Below, piece by piece: positions 35,517 to 49,583 of a stretch of DNA of 64,000 nt. Every line of letters starts with the position of its first letter. Within the stretch, counting starts at the first letter, position 1. The notes beneath the pieces were generated by a model, which was not told the origin of the DNA, searched no databases, and worked only from the letters and a program-made list of their open reading frames with translations. The translations under genes were made by a program, and so were the position numbers. This stretch comes from Circinella minor (taxonomy: Eukaryota > Mucoromycota > Mucoromycetes > Mucorales > Lichtheimiaceae): positions 1 through 64,000 of the forward strand of contig JAEPRB010000002.1 of NCBI GenBank assembly GCA_016758965.1, in the 5' to 3' direction.

Positions 35517-37284
35517 AAAAGATTAGCACAATTTTATGTAGATTCGAATTATAGTACTTGACAATAAATAAACAAATATAATAATATGGGTACATTCTAA
35601 AAACAATATTTATTTATTTACTAGCTTGTTGCCTAGTTCATTTTATTATAATATTTTTTCTTTTATATGCATAATTGACAGAGATCATCAGCAAAATCAC
35701 GTCGTATATCATGATAGGAGAGTATGTATGATCCACAGCAGAAATTAAAAAAAAACAATACATCATCATAGGTTAATGCGGTGACTTCATCGTTAAAAAA
35801 AATGGGGTTATTAGTATCTTTTTCTTTTTACTTGTAAAAATCCAAAGGGGTTGGTTGAAAAAAAAAGGCTTAATACCATTTGAAATGGTAATATGCATTA
35901 ATGATATGGTTGATTTTTTTCCTTTTAGTTAAAAATAATATGCAACTGTAAGACAGTCCTCAATCATGCGTATGAGTTATTTATTTTTTTTGGCGTAAAC
36001 TGCTCAAAAAAAAAAAAAGGCAAGGGATGAGACGGAGAAAAAGGGAATGATGATTATATACAGAAATGATTCATTAACAGAATGAGAATCCTTTGCCAAG
36101 AAATTTGTCCCTAAAATACTATTATTAACATTTTGGTGCTATTTTTTTTTATCTTTATTGTGGCATAACGTCGGTCGGTTGAAAATTATTAAAAGAGTGA
36201 CTCACCACCATTCACATCACCCTTCTTCATCGGTTAATGGTGTGGCAACCTATTGTATTATTTTGGGGTCATGAGGATATAAATAAATTTCTTATACACA
36301 CATCCAAACAAATGTAAAAAATATTATTTTAGGGACCAAACAGGCCTAATTAAGCCAAGCCGGCTGAGGAAACAAATAAACGATCACTTTTTTTTTCCTT
36401 GTGTTGAAAAAAATTGATCCCCTATCTGCCAACTAAAAACAACTTTATACATGAAAAAAAAAATCCTGTCAAACACAGCAACAAATGAAAATGAAAAGAT
36501 TGTATATAATCCCTTTTTTAAACTTGTCCGGTTAAAAGCTGTTTTACTTTGGGGCCGCGCAAAAAAAAAAGATCGGACTAAGATATACGAAACAAACAAA
36601 AAAAAACTTTTTGTCCATTGACATGCTTTTTTCTGTCTGTAAATCGGTTAATCCAGGGGCCCGAACCACGCTTTATATTTTAGTCTAAAACCCGCTTTGT
36701 TCTACTTTCCTTCCATGCAAGTTTGCCTTTTTAATACAATATGTGCGAAAAAAAAATTATAATATGTATATGTGGTTTTTGAGCAAAAAGACAACAAAAT
36801 TGGCTTCAAGCTCATTTATTAATTGAATCATTGATTGTTTTACATGCATAAATAAACTTTCATATAGAAAAGAATAATAAAAAAGAGGTTAAATTTTAAC
36901 CCCCATAATTCAAAGCGAAATATATACTGTACATAGGATTTGGGGGAGAAAAAGGGTATGGGAGACAAAAGAGAGAGAAAAAAATGTTAAAGGTTTGAAT
37001 GATAATATACAAAATGAAGAATTCAAATAGATGGAAGGTTAAATGGAGAATTTGTTGTGTAATTATTATTTGTTTTTTCGTTATTTAAGAAGGAGAAACA
37101 TGCGGAATGGTGGGATTGTAATAATGGTTGATATAATAATAGTAATATAATAATAAGTATGCTGGGAAGAATGAGGTGAGAAAGAAAAAAAGGTATATGA
37201 TATGTTGAATGTAGTTTGTTGTAACAGATGATTGTTGCTATAGAAGCAGAAATAGATGAATACTGATAGTAAAAGTTGTAATTT
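35517..37284. other. Convergent AT-rich intergenic region
   Basis: No supported gene. Several poly(A)/poly(T) tracts of 9-12 bases. No repeat family recognised. Minus-strand frames near 36384 and 37023 have no domain or overlap the small gene below. Confidence 0.5.
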
Positions 37285-37629
37285 TCAACAAAGTACTTGG
37301 CTTGTTGGTACAATAAACGAATTACTCGTATTGCTGTTGGCGTGGATATGATGTTCAGCTGCACATGAATTCGTTTCAGAATCAGGATCTTCGAGTGCTG
37401 GAAAAGAGAAATACATTTCCAAGAATTGACTATTCTTCTTGTCTTCATCGGTATGATCGTCACTTCGCTCATTGACTGTAGTTGTTGATTCCCCATCATC
37501 GTTTGAAGAGGATGGTGATATCAAAAGCATGATATTTCGCACAAATGATGAAAATGAATGACGGCGTGGATTTGTTGCATCAGCGCGGGATGATGAACTT
37601 TCTAACATCATTGTCGACGTAGCAAGCAT
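37285..37629 (-). CDS. Small Ser/Asn/Asp-rich hypothetical protein
   Basis: One exon of 114 residues starting MLATSTMMLESSSSRADATN. It contains a short basic-hydrophobic segment (RRHSFSSFVRNIMLLISPSS) and an acidic stretch (NERSDDHTDEDKK) followed by FLEMYFSFPALEDPDSE. The RRHSF string is a possible kinase site. The frame could be extended upstream to 37782, but that part is Phe/Tyr-rich noise. No family recognised; the codon composition is less AT-biased than the flanks, which supports a real gene. Confidence 0.45.
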   Translation of the reverse strand: MLATSTMMLESSSSRADATNPRRHSFSSFVRNIMLLISPSSSNDDGESTTTVNERSDDHTDEDKKNSQFLEMYFSFPALEDPDSETNSCAAEHHIHANSNTSNSFIVPTSQVLC

Positions 37630-38994
37630 TGTAAAAGAAATAAAATGAATATGATATACGATGAGATGAGATGAAAATGTAAAGTAAAATGGAAGAGAGA
37701 AGAAGAAAGTATAGGAATACAAATCTGAATATGTTTTTATATAAAAAAGAAACAAAAAGCATGTGTGTCGGCATGATGACAAACTGGGAAAGGATTTGGG
37801 GAGCTTGGGTCCCGATCCAGGTGGCTAGTATATAGTCCCAATTTCCCCCCCCCCACATCCAAAAAAAATTTCACTCAAAAAATACTTGTTTCTCTGGCCA
37901 CTTGGGGCCTGGACTCATCTGTCGCACCAAAACGTGATACCTTTGCGTCTCTAAATTCGGACTTTTTAGCCTTCACCAGCATCCCGTCTTCTATATACGT
38001 TTATGGTAAACATTGCTTTGTTAACTCCACATTACTTTTTCCATCTTTTGTAACTTCGAGTGGTATATGATACACCTTTTCCCACAATCCTATATCTACA
38101 AGCTCACATGTCTTCAACTAATAAAAAACTAAAGGTACCCATAGAAACCCGTTCCAAACGCAAGAATTACACTACAGCATAAGAATCTATCGCCCCACTT
38201 AATTATGTAATTCAATTGGACAAAAGGGAACAAATAATCTATATACATGGATATAATTTAGCAGACGCTAAATTTGAGCAATTAAAAAGCTCGGTACATT
38301 TTTACTTTGTTTCTGATTGAAAAGAAAACACCAAAGCATTTTTATTTTTCGTTACGAGTTCTAAAGAATTCCAAAGAAAAGATTTGCCTCACCGAAAATG
38401 CTATGCCTTTTTTTTTGCCACGGTATAAGAAACGATCCATTTTATGGCTCGTGCACTCTCGTGAGAAATTCTTTTACTTTTTACTCTTTTTTTTTCACTA
38501 ATCGCTCAATTGTGATTTTAATTCGACTTTTTCCGTTATACTGGATAGTTTGAAAAAAATTGAAACGGATAAAATATAATTATGAAATGATATAACCGAA
38601 AAAAAAAACTTTTTGGTTCGACGGTCTTATATTAAATAGTTATATATAAGTCCCGCTATGACGACAATGGCTTTGAAAACACATTTTATTTTTACGCGGG
38701 CAACAAACGGACACGTTCCCGTCCATCCTCTGCTCTGTCCTTTTATGGATGTGTCGCCACACATACAAAATATATCCAGCAGCCAACTGCTTTACATAAT
38801 TTTAATCCTTAAATTATAAATCTCCGCACTGTTATTGGAAACAGAAGTCTGACTGAGAGAAGAGATAGTTGTATGCTGTGGGCCTGTTTGCAGTAACTTA
38901 AGCAATTTTTATTTTATTTTATTTTATTTTATTTTTTTGTGGTTGCTAAGTTTGCTATTTGCTCCCTTGTTCTAAGTCTTCCTTTTATATTTCT
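37630..38994. other. Intergenic DNA with one broken small frame
   Basis: Mostly AT-rich. An interrupted frame lies at 38108-38320 (separate entry). TTTTA pentanucleotide units (five copies, 38911-38935) lie about 60-85 bp before the kinesin start codon. Confidence 0.5.
38108..38320 (+). pseudogene. Small frame with one in-frame stop
   Basis: Starts MSSTNKKLKVPIETRSKRKN, meets a TAA at codon 25, then continues in the same frame as SIAPLNYVIQLDKREQIIYI and HGYNLADAKFEQLKSS to a TGA. The second half reads like a real protein, so this may be a decayed gene or a fragment of a transposon protein. Nothing identifies the family. Confidence 0.3.
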
Positions 38995-41900
38995 ATGGCG
39001 ACTACTGCTGTCAGGTACATAAAAGATGACAATGAATTATTTTTTATTTTTTTTAGAGCTGACATTTCGTTTCAACTTTAGAGTGGCCTTGCGAGTCCGA
39101 CCACTCAATGCCAAAGAGCAAGCAGCTAACTATCAGGAATGCATTACGTTTGCCACAGACGAACCTCGGATTTTCTTAGGTTCAGATAGAGCATTTACTT
39201 TTGATCATATTTTTAAGCCTAATTCAACACAAGAAGACGTTTATAATGATACAGTGGTACCATTAGTCGATCGTTACATTGAGGGGTAAATAATAGCAAC
39301 AATCTTCTGTTTATATGTTTTAGCATATTGTCATAGTGTCGAGTTATCTGAATACTAATATGCATATATTTAGAAATAATGTTACCATTCTAGCATATGG
39401 GTATGTTATTTTTTTATTATTTTGTTTTATTGCATAAAAATAAACCAAACAAGCGATAAGAAGGAGAGAGTTTACTGTACCCCAAGAAAGAGGGAGGAAC
39501 ATAAGAAAATGAGGCGATACACTCTTCTTGGGGCCTTACTTTTTTCCCACTTTTCCTTTAACTAACCCCCTCAATCGTTCCTTTCTCCTCAAATCTAACC
39601 TTATATTTTAAATTTATATAAATATATAAAATTAGTCAAACAGGTTCTGGAAAAACCTACAGTATGGGTACTGGTATTGATAATACACTAGATCAAAATA
39701 ATGGAAGAGATGAAGGTACTATAAATAATTTTGTACATGATTTATTTTTATTTTTTATAGTCCAGATTTTTTTTTTTTTTTTTTTTTTTACTTTCGTTGT
39801 CCATATTCTAACTTAATTCCCAAATTTAATTTAAGGTATCGTTCATCGTTTTGCACATGGACTTTTTGACGCGTTAGAAAAATCCAAGACAAAAGGAGAA
39901 CAAAAAGAAGATCCCTTTCAAGTTTATGTATCATTTCTGGAATTATATCATGAAGATCTAAATGATCTCTTAGAACCTCATAGGGACAGTGGGGAGACAC
40001 ATCCGTCAATACGTGAAGCTTTGGATGGTAGCATTTATTGGGCTGGTGTTCGTGAAGAACGAGTTTATAATGCAAAAGAGCTACTGGGGTAAAAAGAAGA
40101 AAAACCGTGGCGGTGGCGGTGGTTATGTTTATGTATGCATTTGTGTCGAAATAAGTATATTAATTACATACTATATAACTATTCTTTTTTATTCTTCTCA
40201 TACTCTAGGCTTTTACGGCAAGGAGCTGTTTACAGAGCAACGGGATCTACAGATGTAAACGCCGCATCTTCTCGGTCCCATGCTGTTTTTTCTGTTCTAT
40301 TAAAACAACAATTGGCAGTTGATAACAATAAAGAAGACAATAACACAGCACCGATCGACAATTTAGCGATTGTGAAACGCATTGCATCCAAGTTTCATTT
40401 TGTGGACTTGGCAGGATCAGAAAGGGTAAAAAATCATAAATTTTACCATATGCATACCTCCTTCTTCTTTTCCCTTGCTGCTATTATTAACCTTTGAAAG
40501 AGAAAAATACTGACATATATATATACGATGATATATGATAGCTTAAGCGAACGATTGGTGATCGACAAAAAGAAGGTATATCCATCAACACGGGTTTATT
40601 GGCTTTGGGAAATGTCATTTCAGCACTCGGCGATGAAACCCGCAAGGGGACTCATGTCCCTTACCGCGACAGTAAGCTGACAAGATTGCTACAGGATAGT
40701 TTGGGAGGCAACAGTCACACACTAATGCTTGCCTGTGTAAGCCCTGCGGATACAGATTATATGAAGTCTCTTAATACACTAAAATATGCCGGCCGAGCAC
40801 GGAATATTCAGAACCGGGTTGAAATCAATCATGATTATGAAGGAAGCCCAGATGAACTTCAATTTTTACGCTCCAAACTTTCCCAACTAAAAATGCAAAT
40901 GTCTATTCTACAAAAAGTCCAGAACCATCATCCACAGCAGCAGCAACAGTATCATCAATCATTTTCATCTTCTGATAATAACAATAATAATAATCATTTA
41001 TTTATGCAACATCAATACGGCCAGCAACAGGAGGAATTGGCCCGAATGCGACAATACAATCAAGAAACATCAGCTGAATTAGCAAGGATTCAAAGCGAAA
41101 GAGACACGTTGCTCGCACAAGCTTCACCTGACCATGTGATTACTGAGGCTCATCCGGTCATTCGGCAATATGCTGAGACTGTGGAGGCACTGAAACTGCA
41201 ACTATCTGAGGCGCATAACCAGTTAGCTACTGTAACTACGAATTCTGCTGCCATTGCCACCACTGGTGGAGAACCATTACCAAGAAATCCAACATCTCCC
41301 ACCACGGTGAGCACCAGTGCCTTGACTTTTGGTAATACAATACATAATACAGAAGAACTCTACCCTTCACATTCAAGCACAGTACCAGGTCGATATGGCG
41401 CCGCAGCAGATACGTCTTGTTCTACATTTATCGACCATCGTGACAACATGAGATCTATTTATCGACCCGTTGTAACTTTATCTGGACGTCGACAAAAACG
41501 TAAATATGTTCCAATTGCTCAACGAATGAAAACACATAGTAGAAAACGTGGTGGTGATAGTACCAACAATAATAGTACAAATACTTCTACAGAGGAATTA
41601 CTTCACATGATGGAGTTGACTAATGATGTGAGTTGAAAGAAAATTTAATTTATGTATATTATTACTCATCTATCATTTTTTTTCTATCTATCTGTCTACT
41701 TTTTTTCTAATAATAACCTCTTTCTTATCCTTAAAAATTCCTTTTTCATTTGACATATTGCACCATTCCGTATAAAGCCAGAATTCGACGCCGGGACTCA
41801 TCAACGATTCAACTCACACGACAATAACGGAAGACAAAAAAGAAGGGTAAAGAATTTTATTTTCTTCAGTTAATGATTACCCAAATAGCATTTTTAGTGA

Positions 41901-43398
41901 GAGTTACAATAATTTTAGATTGGGGGATCTCTGTTGGTTCCTGATTCTAAACTTTACTTAGCGAAAATGCAAACAATTTACTGTTTGTTTGGTCACAGTC
42001 TCAAGATGAAACTGTGATACAGGAATTATCAGGTGTACAAGAAGAAAAAACGACGAGCGATATCTTTCATTGTTCCGCCAAACGTGACCACAATGGGAAT
42101 TTCAGCGTTATTGATAAACCAAGAATTAATACAACACTAGACGAGGAAGACCCTTTTAGTATCAATAATAACGACTCTGGAGCATCTTCTATAAGTTGTG
42201 GGAATGGTGATGATTTTGAAGATTCCGATGGCGAGTTAGAAGCTTTGGTAAGTTAGTGGTGTTTAGTTTTATCCTTATTGACTTTTTTTTTCCTTAAAAA
42301 AAGGGCTACTATTTTTATTATATCAAAAAAAATTAAATTATAATATAGGCCGTACCAACATGGACAAATTCATCGCGTGCAGCACAATCAACAAATGGTT
42401 CTACAAAGCGCGAATCATTATCATGGACTGACTCACTATTAGATGATTCAGATAACTCAGTCGCTACATCCCGTTTATCTTCGAGCTGGACATCATCTAC
42501 TCGACAACACCATGGCTCTTCAACATCTGGACGGCGGCGTAGCAAGGATCTATTAAAAATGTTGCATCAAGTACAAGCCGACCTGCTTGTCAAAAAAGAG
42601 CTTGTTGGTCAGTTAGAAAAGTCCGAAGATGAATATGCGCAAATGCGGTCCACATATGAGGATAAACTTAACGAGCTACATGATCATATTATGGAGACAG
42701 AAAAGGAGCGCGATAACGCTCTCCACAAACCAGTAGAGAATAGTCGACACCCCCTCATTTCTACGGCGGCTACTTCTAGGAGAACAGTGAATAATACGAC
42801 TGGTGGTGGGCGTCATCGTACAACAGCACAACCTAGCCCCACAAATGTAATGCAGTTACGTGAAACTCGACAAGCAGATGAAGTACGACGACTTTATGAG
42901 CAAAAGCTCAAAAAACTCACAACGGAAAACCAAGAGTTGAAACGCAAGTATACCCAGACAAATCATACCCTACAGACTGCACGCGCTAAGGCGGAAACCT
43001 ATGTGGGTAAAATGCAATCTGAAATAGAGTCCTTAAAGCTTGAAAAAAAGCAATTGCAAAAGGTGACCAAGATGGAAGCAGATAAATCGAGGGACCGAAT
43101 ACAACAATATGAACGAGACATACAAGTATTAAAAAGAAGAGAAACAGCAGCTAATGATGCAAGAAAAAAATTAGAAGAAGTGAATGAAAGTCAAGAACAA
43201 CTATTAAAACGACGGAATGAAGAAGTGACTTCCATGACAACACAGTTGCGGCAGTTGTCAACGAATTTACGTCGAGCAGCTACAGAGGGTGTATTGCTGA
43301 ATCAAGCTTCGTTGGATCGCATTTTGAATATTAATGCAAATCAACGAGCTACCAAAACTCCTACTTTTGGTCGACGGCCAACCCCCACCTCCCAATAG
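38995..43398 (+). CDS. Kinesin-4 family motor protein
   Basis: Microtubule plus-end motor with N-terminal motor domain and long coiled coil. Ten exons: 38995-39014, 39082-39285, 39374-39400, 39636-39715, 39836-40088, 40209-40425, 40542-41627, 41778-41846, 41999-42247, 42349-43398; 1084 residues. All active motifs are intact: [14 protein letters not shown]-loop [13 protein letters not shown], switch [13 protein letters not shown], switch [17 protein letters not shown], then [40 protein letters not shown] and [22 protein letters not shown] and the SERLKRT-GDR-KEGISIN region are typical of the KIF4/KIF21 group. Downstream: glutamine-rich linker, coiled coils, Ser/Thr-rich linker, then a strong coiled coil around residues 800-1050 and a basic tail. 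Probable roles are spindle midzone control, chromosome arms or microtubule length; I cannot choose. No C-terminal Cys-rich domain of KIF4 was seen. Confidence 0.94.
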
Positions 43399-45194
43399 TT
43401 CACTATTTTCGACTTCTTTCTTTACTTTAACATGTATATCATCAGTTAATTTTTCCTTTTTCTTGATTATTAAATTTTCTATATTTTTTTAAGCTTACAT
43501 CAGAGAAAGGCTTTTTTTAGAATGTGCTAAATTTTTGGATAGTAAGCCTGCCTTATTTGGGTTGTTGGGTAGTTCGCCACTAAACGAGCCTAGAAGTACC
43601 CAAAACTACCTAAAAGTGCCTGAAGGAAGGTACTTTTTTTTCTGGATTTTTGTTTATTTTTGGGTACTAGGATGTATCTCATTCAGCTTATCAATACTCC
43701 ATACTCTAGTCAACAATATCAGTTATGATTTTTTAGATGATATTAAAATTTAATAAAGAGCAATAATAAAAAATAACAAAAATAAGAGTAAAGTCCTAAG
43801 GCTCAAAGGACTCAAACATTATCTTACTTGTACTAGAAATATTGGCCGCTTTACTTCTATTACGTACCAAAAATGAAAGTACCTAAAAATTAGGGCTCAA
43901 AAAAACTAAATTATTTAATTTTTTTTTTTTGATGTTCCTTCCAAAAGAAGCAATATCAAACGCTCTAGTATTTTTTGTATAAAGAAAGAAAATGAAAACA
44001 ATATTTTTTATTGTATGGATATAAAAACGTAGTGACAGTAAAAATACTCTAACATATGTGCTTATACTTACGCCGCTTTGATACATATTCACTGTCTTTT
44101 TTTTCGTCTATGATATTTTGATAATACAACGTCTCATATACAGACTTGAACAAGAAGCAAACTTGAAAGTTTTTACCAAGACTACAACGATATGATAGCA
44201 AGCTATTCTTATTAGTACAATCTTGAAATAAAATGAAATACCAGGGCTGGATATACCTGTACATAATCAATACATTTCAGTACATTTTCAGCTTGTCAAT
44301 ATGCTTCTTAATCAAAAGGCGATTTTTTGATTTTTTTATGGCTTTATTATGGGACATAATTGACCAGGAGATGGCATAAATCCTTTTAATAAGATAATAT
44401 TTACGTATTATTATTAGTTGCACCGAAATCGTGATGCTTCAAAAAAACAAAAGAAATATAACATACTTTTTACTTGACAAAGAATCCTCTCTCACTGATG
44501 TCTGCAGTCAAATCGTTCAAAACATTGTTATTATTTTCTGCAACTACGTAAAAAAAACTGAATTATGTTAAGCAAATGTTACAAGAAAAAATAATTATAT
44601 ATTCATTAATAAAACAAAGAAGACATATAAATTGCATCTGTTTGTCTTCTAGCATCAACTAATACATTATCATTGTGTACCTGTTTTTTGAAAATTGACA
44701 GCTTTGGAAGTACAGAGATATTTCAATTAACAATGTCATCAAAAGGTGTATCGTCAAATACATATATCATTCATTGGTGTTTTGTGCAGTTTTAAATAGG
44801 CAGTTAAATTTGATAATTTTTGACAGCGATAATGGCGACATTCTTTTCCTCATCTTTAATCCACTTTTCTTTCTCATTATTGTTCTCGATCATTGACCTC
44901 ATAGTTGGCATAAAAGTAATATTTTCCAGAACTTTAATAAAGAAAAGGTATCAATAAGAAACATGTGAGATCATTAAGAGATGCATTGCCATGCCTAATA
45001 TATATTTCAAAATGTGATTTTAACATTTACGTATCATGATTAGATATTGAAATTGTCAAAATGGCTTTATATATGGCATGCTTTAAGCAGTATGAATGAA
45101 ATGAGAAACTCAAAAACCAAGTATTATGCATTTACCAAAAAATTAAAGAGACGGGAAAAAACTTCATTATCCAATCAAAATGAATTTTAACCAC
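43399..45194. other. AT-rich repeat-flanking DNA
   Basis: No supported gene. It holds one small palindromic repeat (43595-43668) whose relative lies near 57240. The rest is AT-rich DNA leading into the large duplicated element. Confidence 0.5.
43595..43668. repeat. 74-bp palindromic-ended repeat
   Basis: Ends AGTACCCAAAA and TTTTGGGTACT are perfect 11-bp inverted repeats. The interior (AAGTGCCTGAAGGAAGGTAC) recurs in reverse orientation at 57236-57310, where AGTACCCAAAAATAAACAAA and TTCAGGCACTTTTTGGGGGT are seen. A miniature inverted-repeat element is likely. Confidence 0.75.
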
Positions 45195-47935
45195 CCTCTA
45201 AGTTGTTTTTTATATATATTTTCGGCTTTTTAATAGATAGTAGCTATAATTATATTCCCCAAAATATTTGTATGACCCATTATTACTTTTTTCCCTTGTT
45301 CTTTTATATAATATTTATATATATATATAACTCTCTATTCACAAACGATCTCAATTGGTTGATACATAGCCCGTTGTGTTCTTATATTTATAATAAAAAT
45401 TCCCGTTCATCTTTTCTTCAACTACAATTGTTCACTGAAACACGTTGCTTTTGTATACAAAAAGACAAATCAGCTACTGTGAGAATTTTCACATTATAAA
45501 ATAGCGTCTTTTAATTGCTAAACGAAAAGTTATTATTGGCTACTTTCATTTTGTTTGATTCATTAGAATACATTGACTCTTCCTACTTCAACTGTATTTC
45601 TGCCAAAAAAAATTACTTATACACATATTATCATCCAACCACCCGCATCTGTATCTGTATCTGTATATGATCCGTCAAAAGCACTAGGTTTGTATAAACA
45701 CATTCATATTAGCTTCACATATTTTTTTACGATGATTGATTAGCAGAACGTTGTGCTCTGTGGGATAAGAATGAATAATGCACACAAGATTAAGCAATAC
45801 TCTAATACACACACACACACACACACACACCTCTTCTTCCGTGTTATATCACTACAATGTTTCTGTTATTATTGATACTAGTATCTTATTTTATTTTTCT
45901 TCAAGTAGGTTATATAACTTGTTTCAAAAGCACTTGAAACAATTATTATTGAAAAAAAAAAAGATGTTCTGGATATGGATTGATATTACGCTTCGTATAC
46001 TTGGATTTGAATAATGGATATATGGATAGTATGGAATAGCAAGATTATTAGCATTGTTAATTATATTATACATATCGTTGCGGTAATGGTAATAAATTAT
46101 TCTATGGATTGTTTTTTTTTTTTGAACAATGGTATTTGCTATTATTTATTACGGGAACGGTCAATGTATTAGTATTGTTATGAAATAATATAGGAAATGT
46201 TGTAGCATAAATAATGTTAGGAATAATATGGTATAAAAGATATAATGAACTAGGACGAGTTATAACATTTCGACATCTTTGGGATTAGATCATTTGAAAA
46301 ACATAGATTTAAAAAGTTTGTTGAATCTTCAAGTTGAATACAATAATAAAAATCACATTTATTGACTTGCTACCTGAAAATAAATTAAGAACACGGCATA
46401 CTTTTTTAATGCAATATTCTTATGCTCTTTTATAAGTAGCCTCGTTGACACATTACCACTTTGAATCTATTGGATCATTGAATAGTCGGACTGGATGGTA
46501 AATATATCCATCAGCATCTAAATGTTTGGATGAGATACTAATGCAACAGTAAATAATGCTTTGATATACGCGAAATAAACTTATATTATCTGAACAGCCT
46601 CCAATATATTGTACTATCTATATTATAAACGAGAGATAAAAAATATACAATACAAAGCATTTGTCCAGAAGGGATTGAGTATGTTATTGGATGGGACATA
46701 TATCTAGTATACTGATCAAGGATTTTAAGTTAACATGATTATGAGGGATCGAAACCATCCTCGTATCCATAACAACATACTCAAGAACGTCCAATAAGAT
46801 AGAGTCGATTATCCAAAAGAATTTATGTATATACTTTATTGATAATAATAATAATAATATATTAGCCATGACAACAACAATACTTGGAATCCAATTCATA
46901 GTTGTAATACCTTATTTACTCTTTGTCTTTTCATCATCCATGTGCTTCTTTGATAATGTGTAGTGTTCCATTAATAATATTTGACGTAGAAAACATATTA
47001 GAGCTTGCTGCAAGAGTAACGTCTTCTTTTTAACTTTTTAAAAATAGCTTTGTTTGGTGAGTTGGAAAACAAGTAGTTTCTTGCTTGTTCTTTAATTTTT
47101 TTTTGTAATGCTGTTTTTATGATGGTATATATTGACGTTCATTGCGTTCAATATTGATGTACGATTGTCGACTACATTATTGGTTGAAATGCTCGTTCTA
47201 TATATTACTAAAGCAAAGCGTGTCTTGAAAGTTTTGGGAACTGTTAATCTTATAACCTTTTTGCATACTTTTTTTTTTGTCCTAACCATGAGGTTCCCCT
47301 TCCTTCAGACATATAAATCATTCTCACGAGAATGCTTTTCTTTCTTTATATTGTTGGTGTTCCTCTCTGGCATGTTGAGTACGGTCATATTGCTTCAGTC
47401 CAATTGTCGTTTTGTTTTCTCCAACCTTATACCACTTACCTCTCAGTTCGGTTCTTCCTTTTTTTTTCCCTCTTTCAGAAGATAAATATATCATGAAAAA
47501 AAAAGACAATCTAATTCAGTTATTATTATAGTTTTTACCCTTTGTTAGATTGAAATAAAGGCTTTGTGTATTTTTTTTATCAAAAAAGTAAAGAATAAGG
47601 TGGAAAAAGATGACTGATCGGAATTTTTCCTTTTTTTTTTTTTTTGCTGGTGTAAATAGTGCAGGTGAATAATCCCTTCCAAAATAACTATATTTTTATA
47701 CAGATAGTTCCTATATGTTGTAGATACTATAGATAATGAATGTTATATATAAAAATATAAATATAATAAGCGATAATAATTAATTATCTCATCATCGAAT
47801 ATTCAGTTATTATCTACGAAATATCATTCACGGATATTCCTCGAAATAAAAAAAACACCATTTGCGAATATAAAAAACACCATTTACGATTAAAAAAACG
47901 TTCATCTTGAACATAAAAAACACCATGGTCAACTT
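45195..47935. mobile_element. Large dispersed repeat, copy A
   Basis: About 2.7 kb that aligns in direct orientation with copy B (48548-52265). Shared blocks in order: TTTTCGGCTTTTTAATAGA at the left edge; CAATGGTATTTGCT-TTATTTATTACGGGAAC; GGAAATGTTGTAGCATAAAT; GTACGATTGTC-ACTACAT; a highly similar 120-bp block around 47380-47500 that gives the same minus-strand peptide (GKWYKVGENKTTIGLKQYDR) in both copies; and an array of AAAAAACACCAT motifs at the right edge. Copy A has about 0.85 kb (about 46240-47095) missing from copy B. No terminal repeat or recognisable enzyme was found, so the class is unknown. Confidence 0.7.
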
Positions 47936-48547
47936 CTGAAAAATCCTGTATTATAACGTATCTCACGCAATATGTAAAATAAAACGTGTATAAAAGCTTA
48001 TTTTCTTTTTTTTGACTTTTTTTTAAAAAAAGACCCGAAGGCCGCAAGACCCGAAGGCCGCAAGACCCGAAGGCCACAATTTTAATTTAAAAAAGAAACA
48101 AGAAAAAACGAAAAGATGTCCCCTTTTTATAATTTTGAAATTTCTAAAAGCAGTCATAGTATTGCAAGATTTAATTGGCTGTAATTAAAACCGCCCTTTG
48201 GAAGAATTGTGCGCCCCTGAACTTCAATTTCTACTTTTTTCGTTGCGTTCTTGCTCAGCAATCAATTAAACACATTCAAATACCCACGCACCAATTATCT
48301 TTCAATTGATGACGATGATCATCTTTTTATTGAAGTTATCTGTTTTAGTTGCTTGTAGTAAAATTAAAACATATAGTTCATACGTAGCTCTTCATTTTTT
48401 TTTTCATGTGTAAAAAAAAGTTTACGACTTAGCAAAAAAAATATATATTTCTTTCTAAGTCCCCTCCTTCCCCACTCCCCCCAAGGAATATTATTTTTGA
48501 CGAATCAATTCTTTTTGGTGTTTAAGGTTGCTCAATTTTTTCTTGCA
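47936..48547. other. Spacer between repeat copies A and B
   Basis: Contains a three-copy 16-bp tandem repeat (48031-48078) and otherwise AT-rich DNA with a C-rich spot near 48462-48483. Confidence 0.5.
48031..48078. repeat. 16-bp tandem repeat, three units
   Basis: AGACCCGAAGGCCGCA twice exactly and a third unit with one change (GGCCACA). It is GC-rich in an AT-rich setting. The full unit was not seen elsewhere in the window. Confidence 0.9.
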
Positions 48548-49583
48548 TATATTTTCGGCTTTTTAATAGAAGTTGCTATAATTATTCTGTATATATAACT
48601 CTCTATTCGTAAAACAATATCAACTGATTGATACTTTACCCATTGTTCTTATACTTATAATAAAAACTCACGTGTATCTCTTCTTCAATTTCAATCGTTC
48701 ATTGAAACACGTTGGTGTCTTTTTTCCTCTTTCAATCGGTTTAAGTATAATATTTATTCTGAACGTATCTATATAATACTTGTATACACAAAGACAAATC
48801 AACTACTATGAGAATTTTTACATTATAAAATAGCTTGTTTTACTCTCTAAACAAAAAGTATTATTGATTACTTCCATTTTATTTGATTCATTAAAATACA
48901 TTGACTCGTTCTACTTCAACTATATTTCTGCCGAAAAAAAATACTCATACGCACATTATCATCCACCCACCCGCATCAATATCTGTATTTGATCCGTCAA
49001 GAGCACTAGGTTTGTATAAACATATTCATTTTAGATTACATATTTTTTTTACAGTCATTGATTAGCAGAACGCTGTGCTCTGTCGGATAAGAATGAATAA
49101 TACACACAAGATTAAATAATACTCTAATACACACACCCCTTCTTCCATGTATCTGTTTACTATTGATACTGGTATTTTATTTTCTTTTTCTTCGGGTAGA
49201 TGATATAGCTTGTCCCAATAACTATTGAAAAAAAATGGTGTTATGGATATGGATTGATATTATGCTTCGTATACTTGGATTTAAACAATGGATATTTGAA
49301 TAGTATGAAATAGAGAGATTATTGGGACTGCTAATCATGTTATGGATTATTTTTTTTGAACAATGGTATTTGCTGTTATTTATTACGGGAACGGTCAAAA
49401 TATTAGTATTGTTATGAAATAATATAGGAAATGTTGTAGCATAAATAATGTTAGGAATAATATTGTTTTTTTTTTTTGACATTTATGTACGATTGTCAAC
49501 TACATGGTTAGTTGAAATGCTCGTTTTATATATAGATTACTAAAGCAAAGCGTGTCTTTAAAGTTTCAACAACTGTTAGTTTT

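Noticed and set aside
47092..47509. Minus-strand frames in repeat copy A as a Fanzor-type protein
   Set aside because: A few residues look suggestive (VIYRTSIST...), but there is no zinc ribbon, no RD-x-x-A-x-N motif and stops break the frame, so no family can be named.
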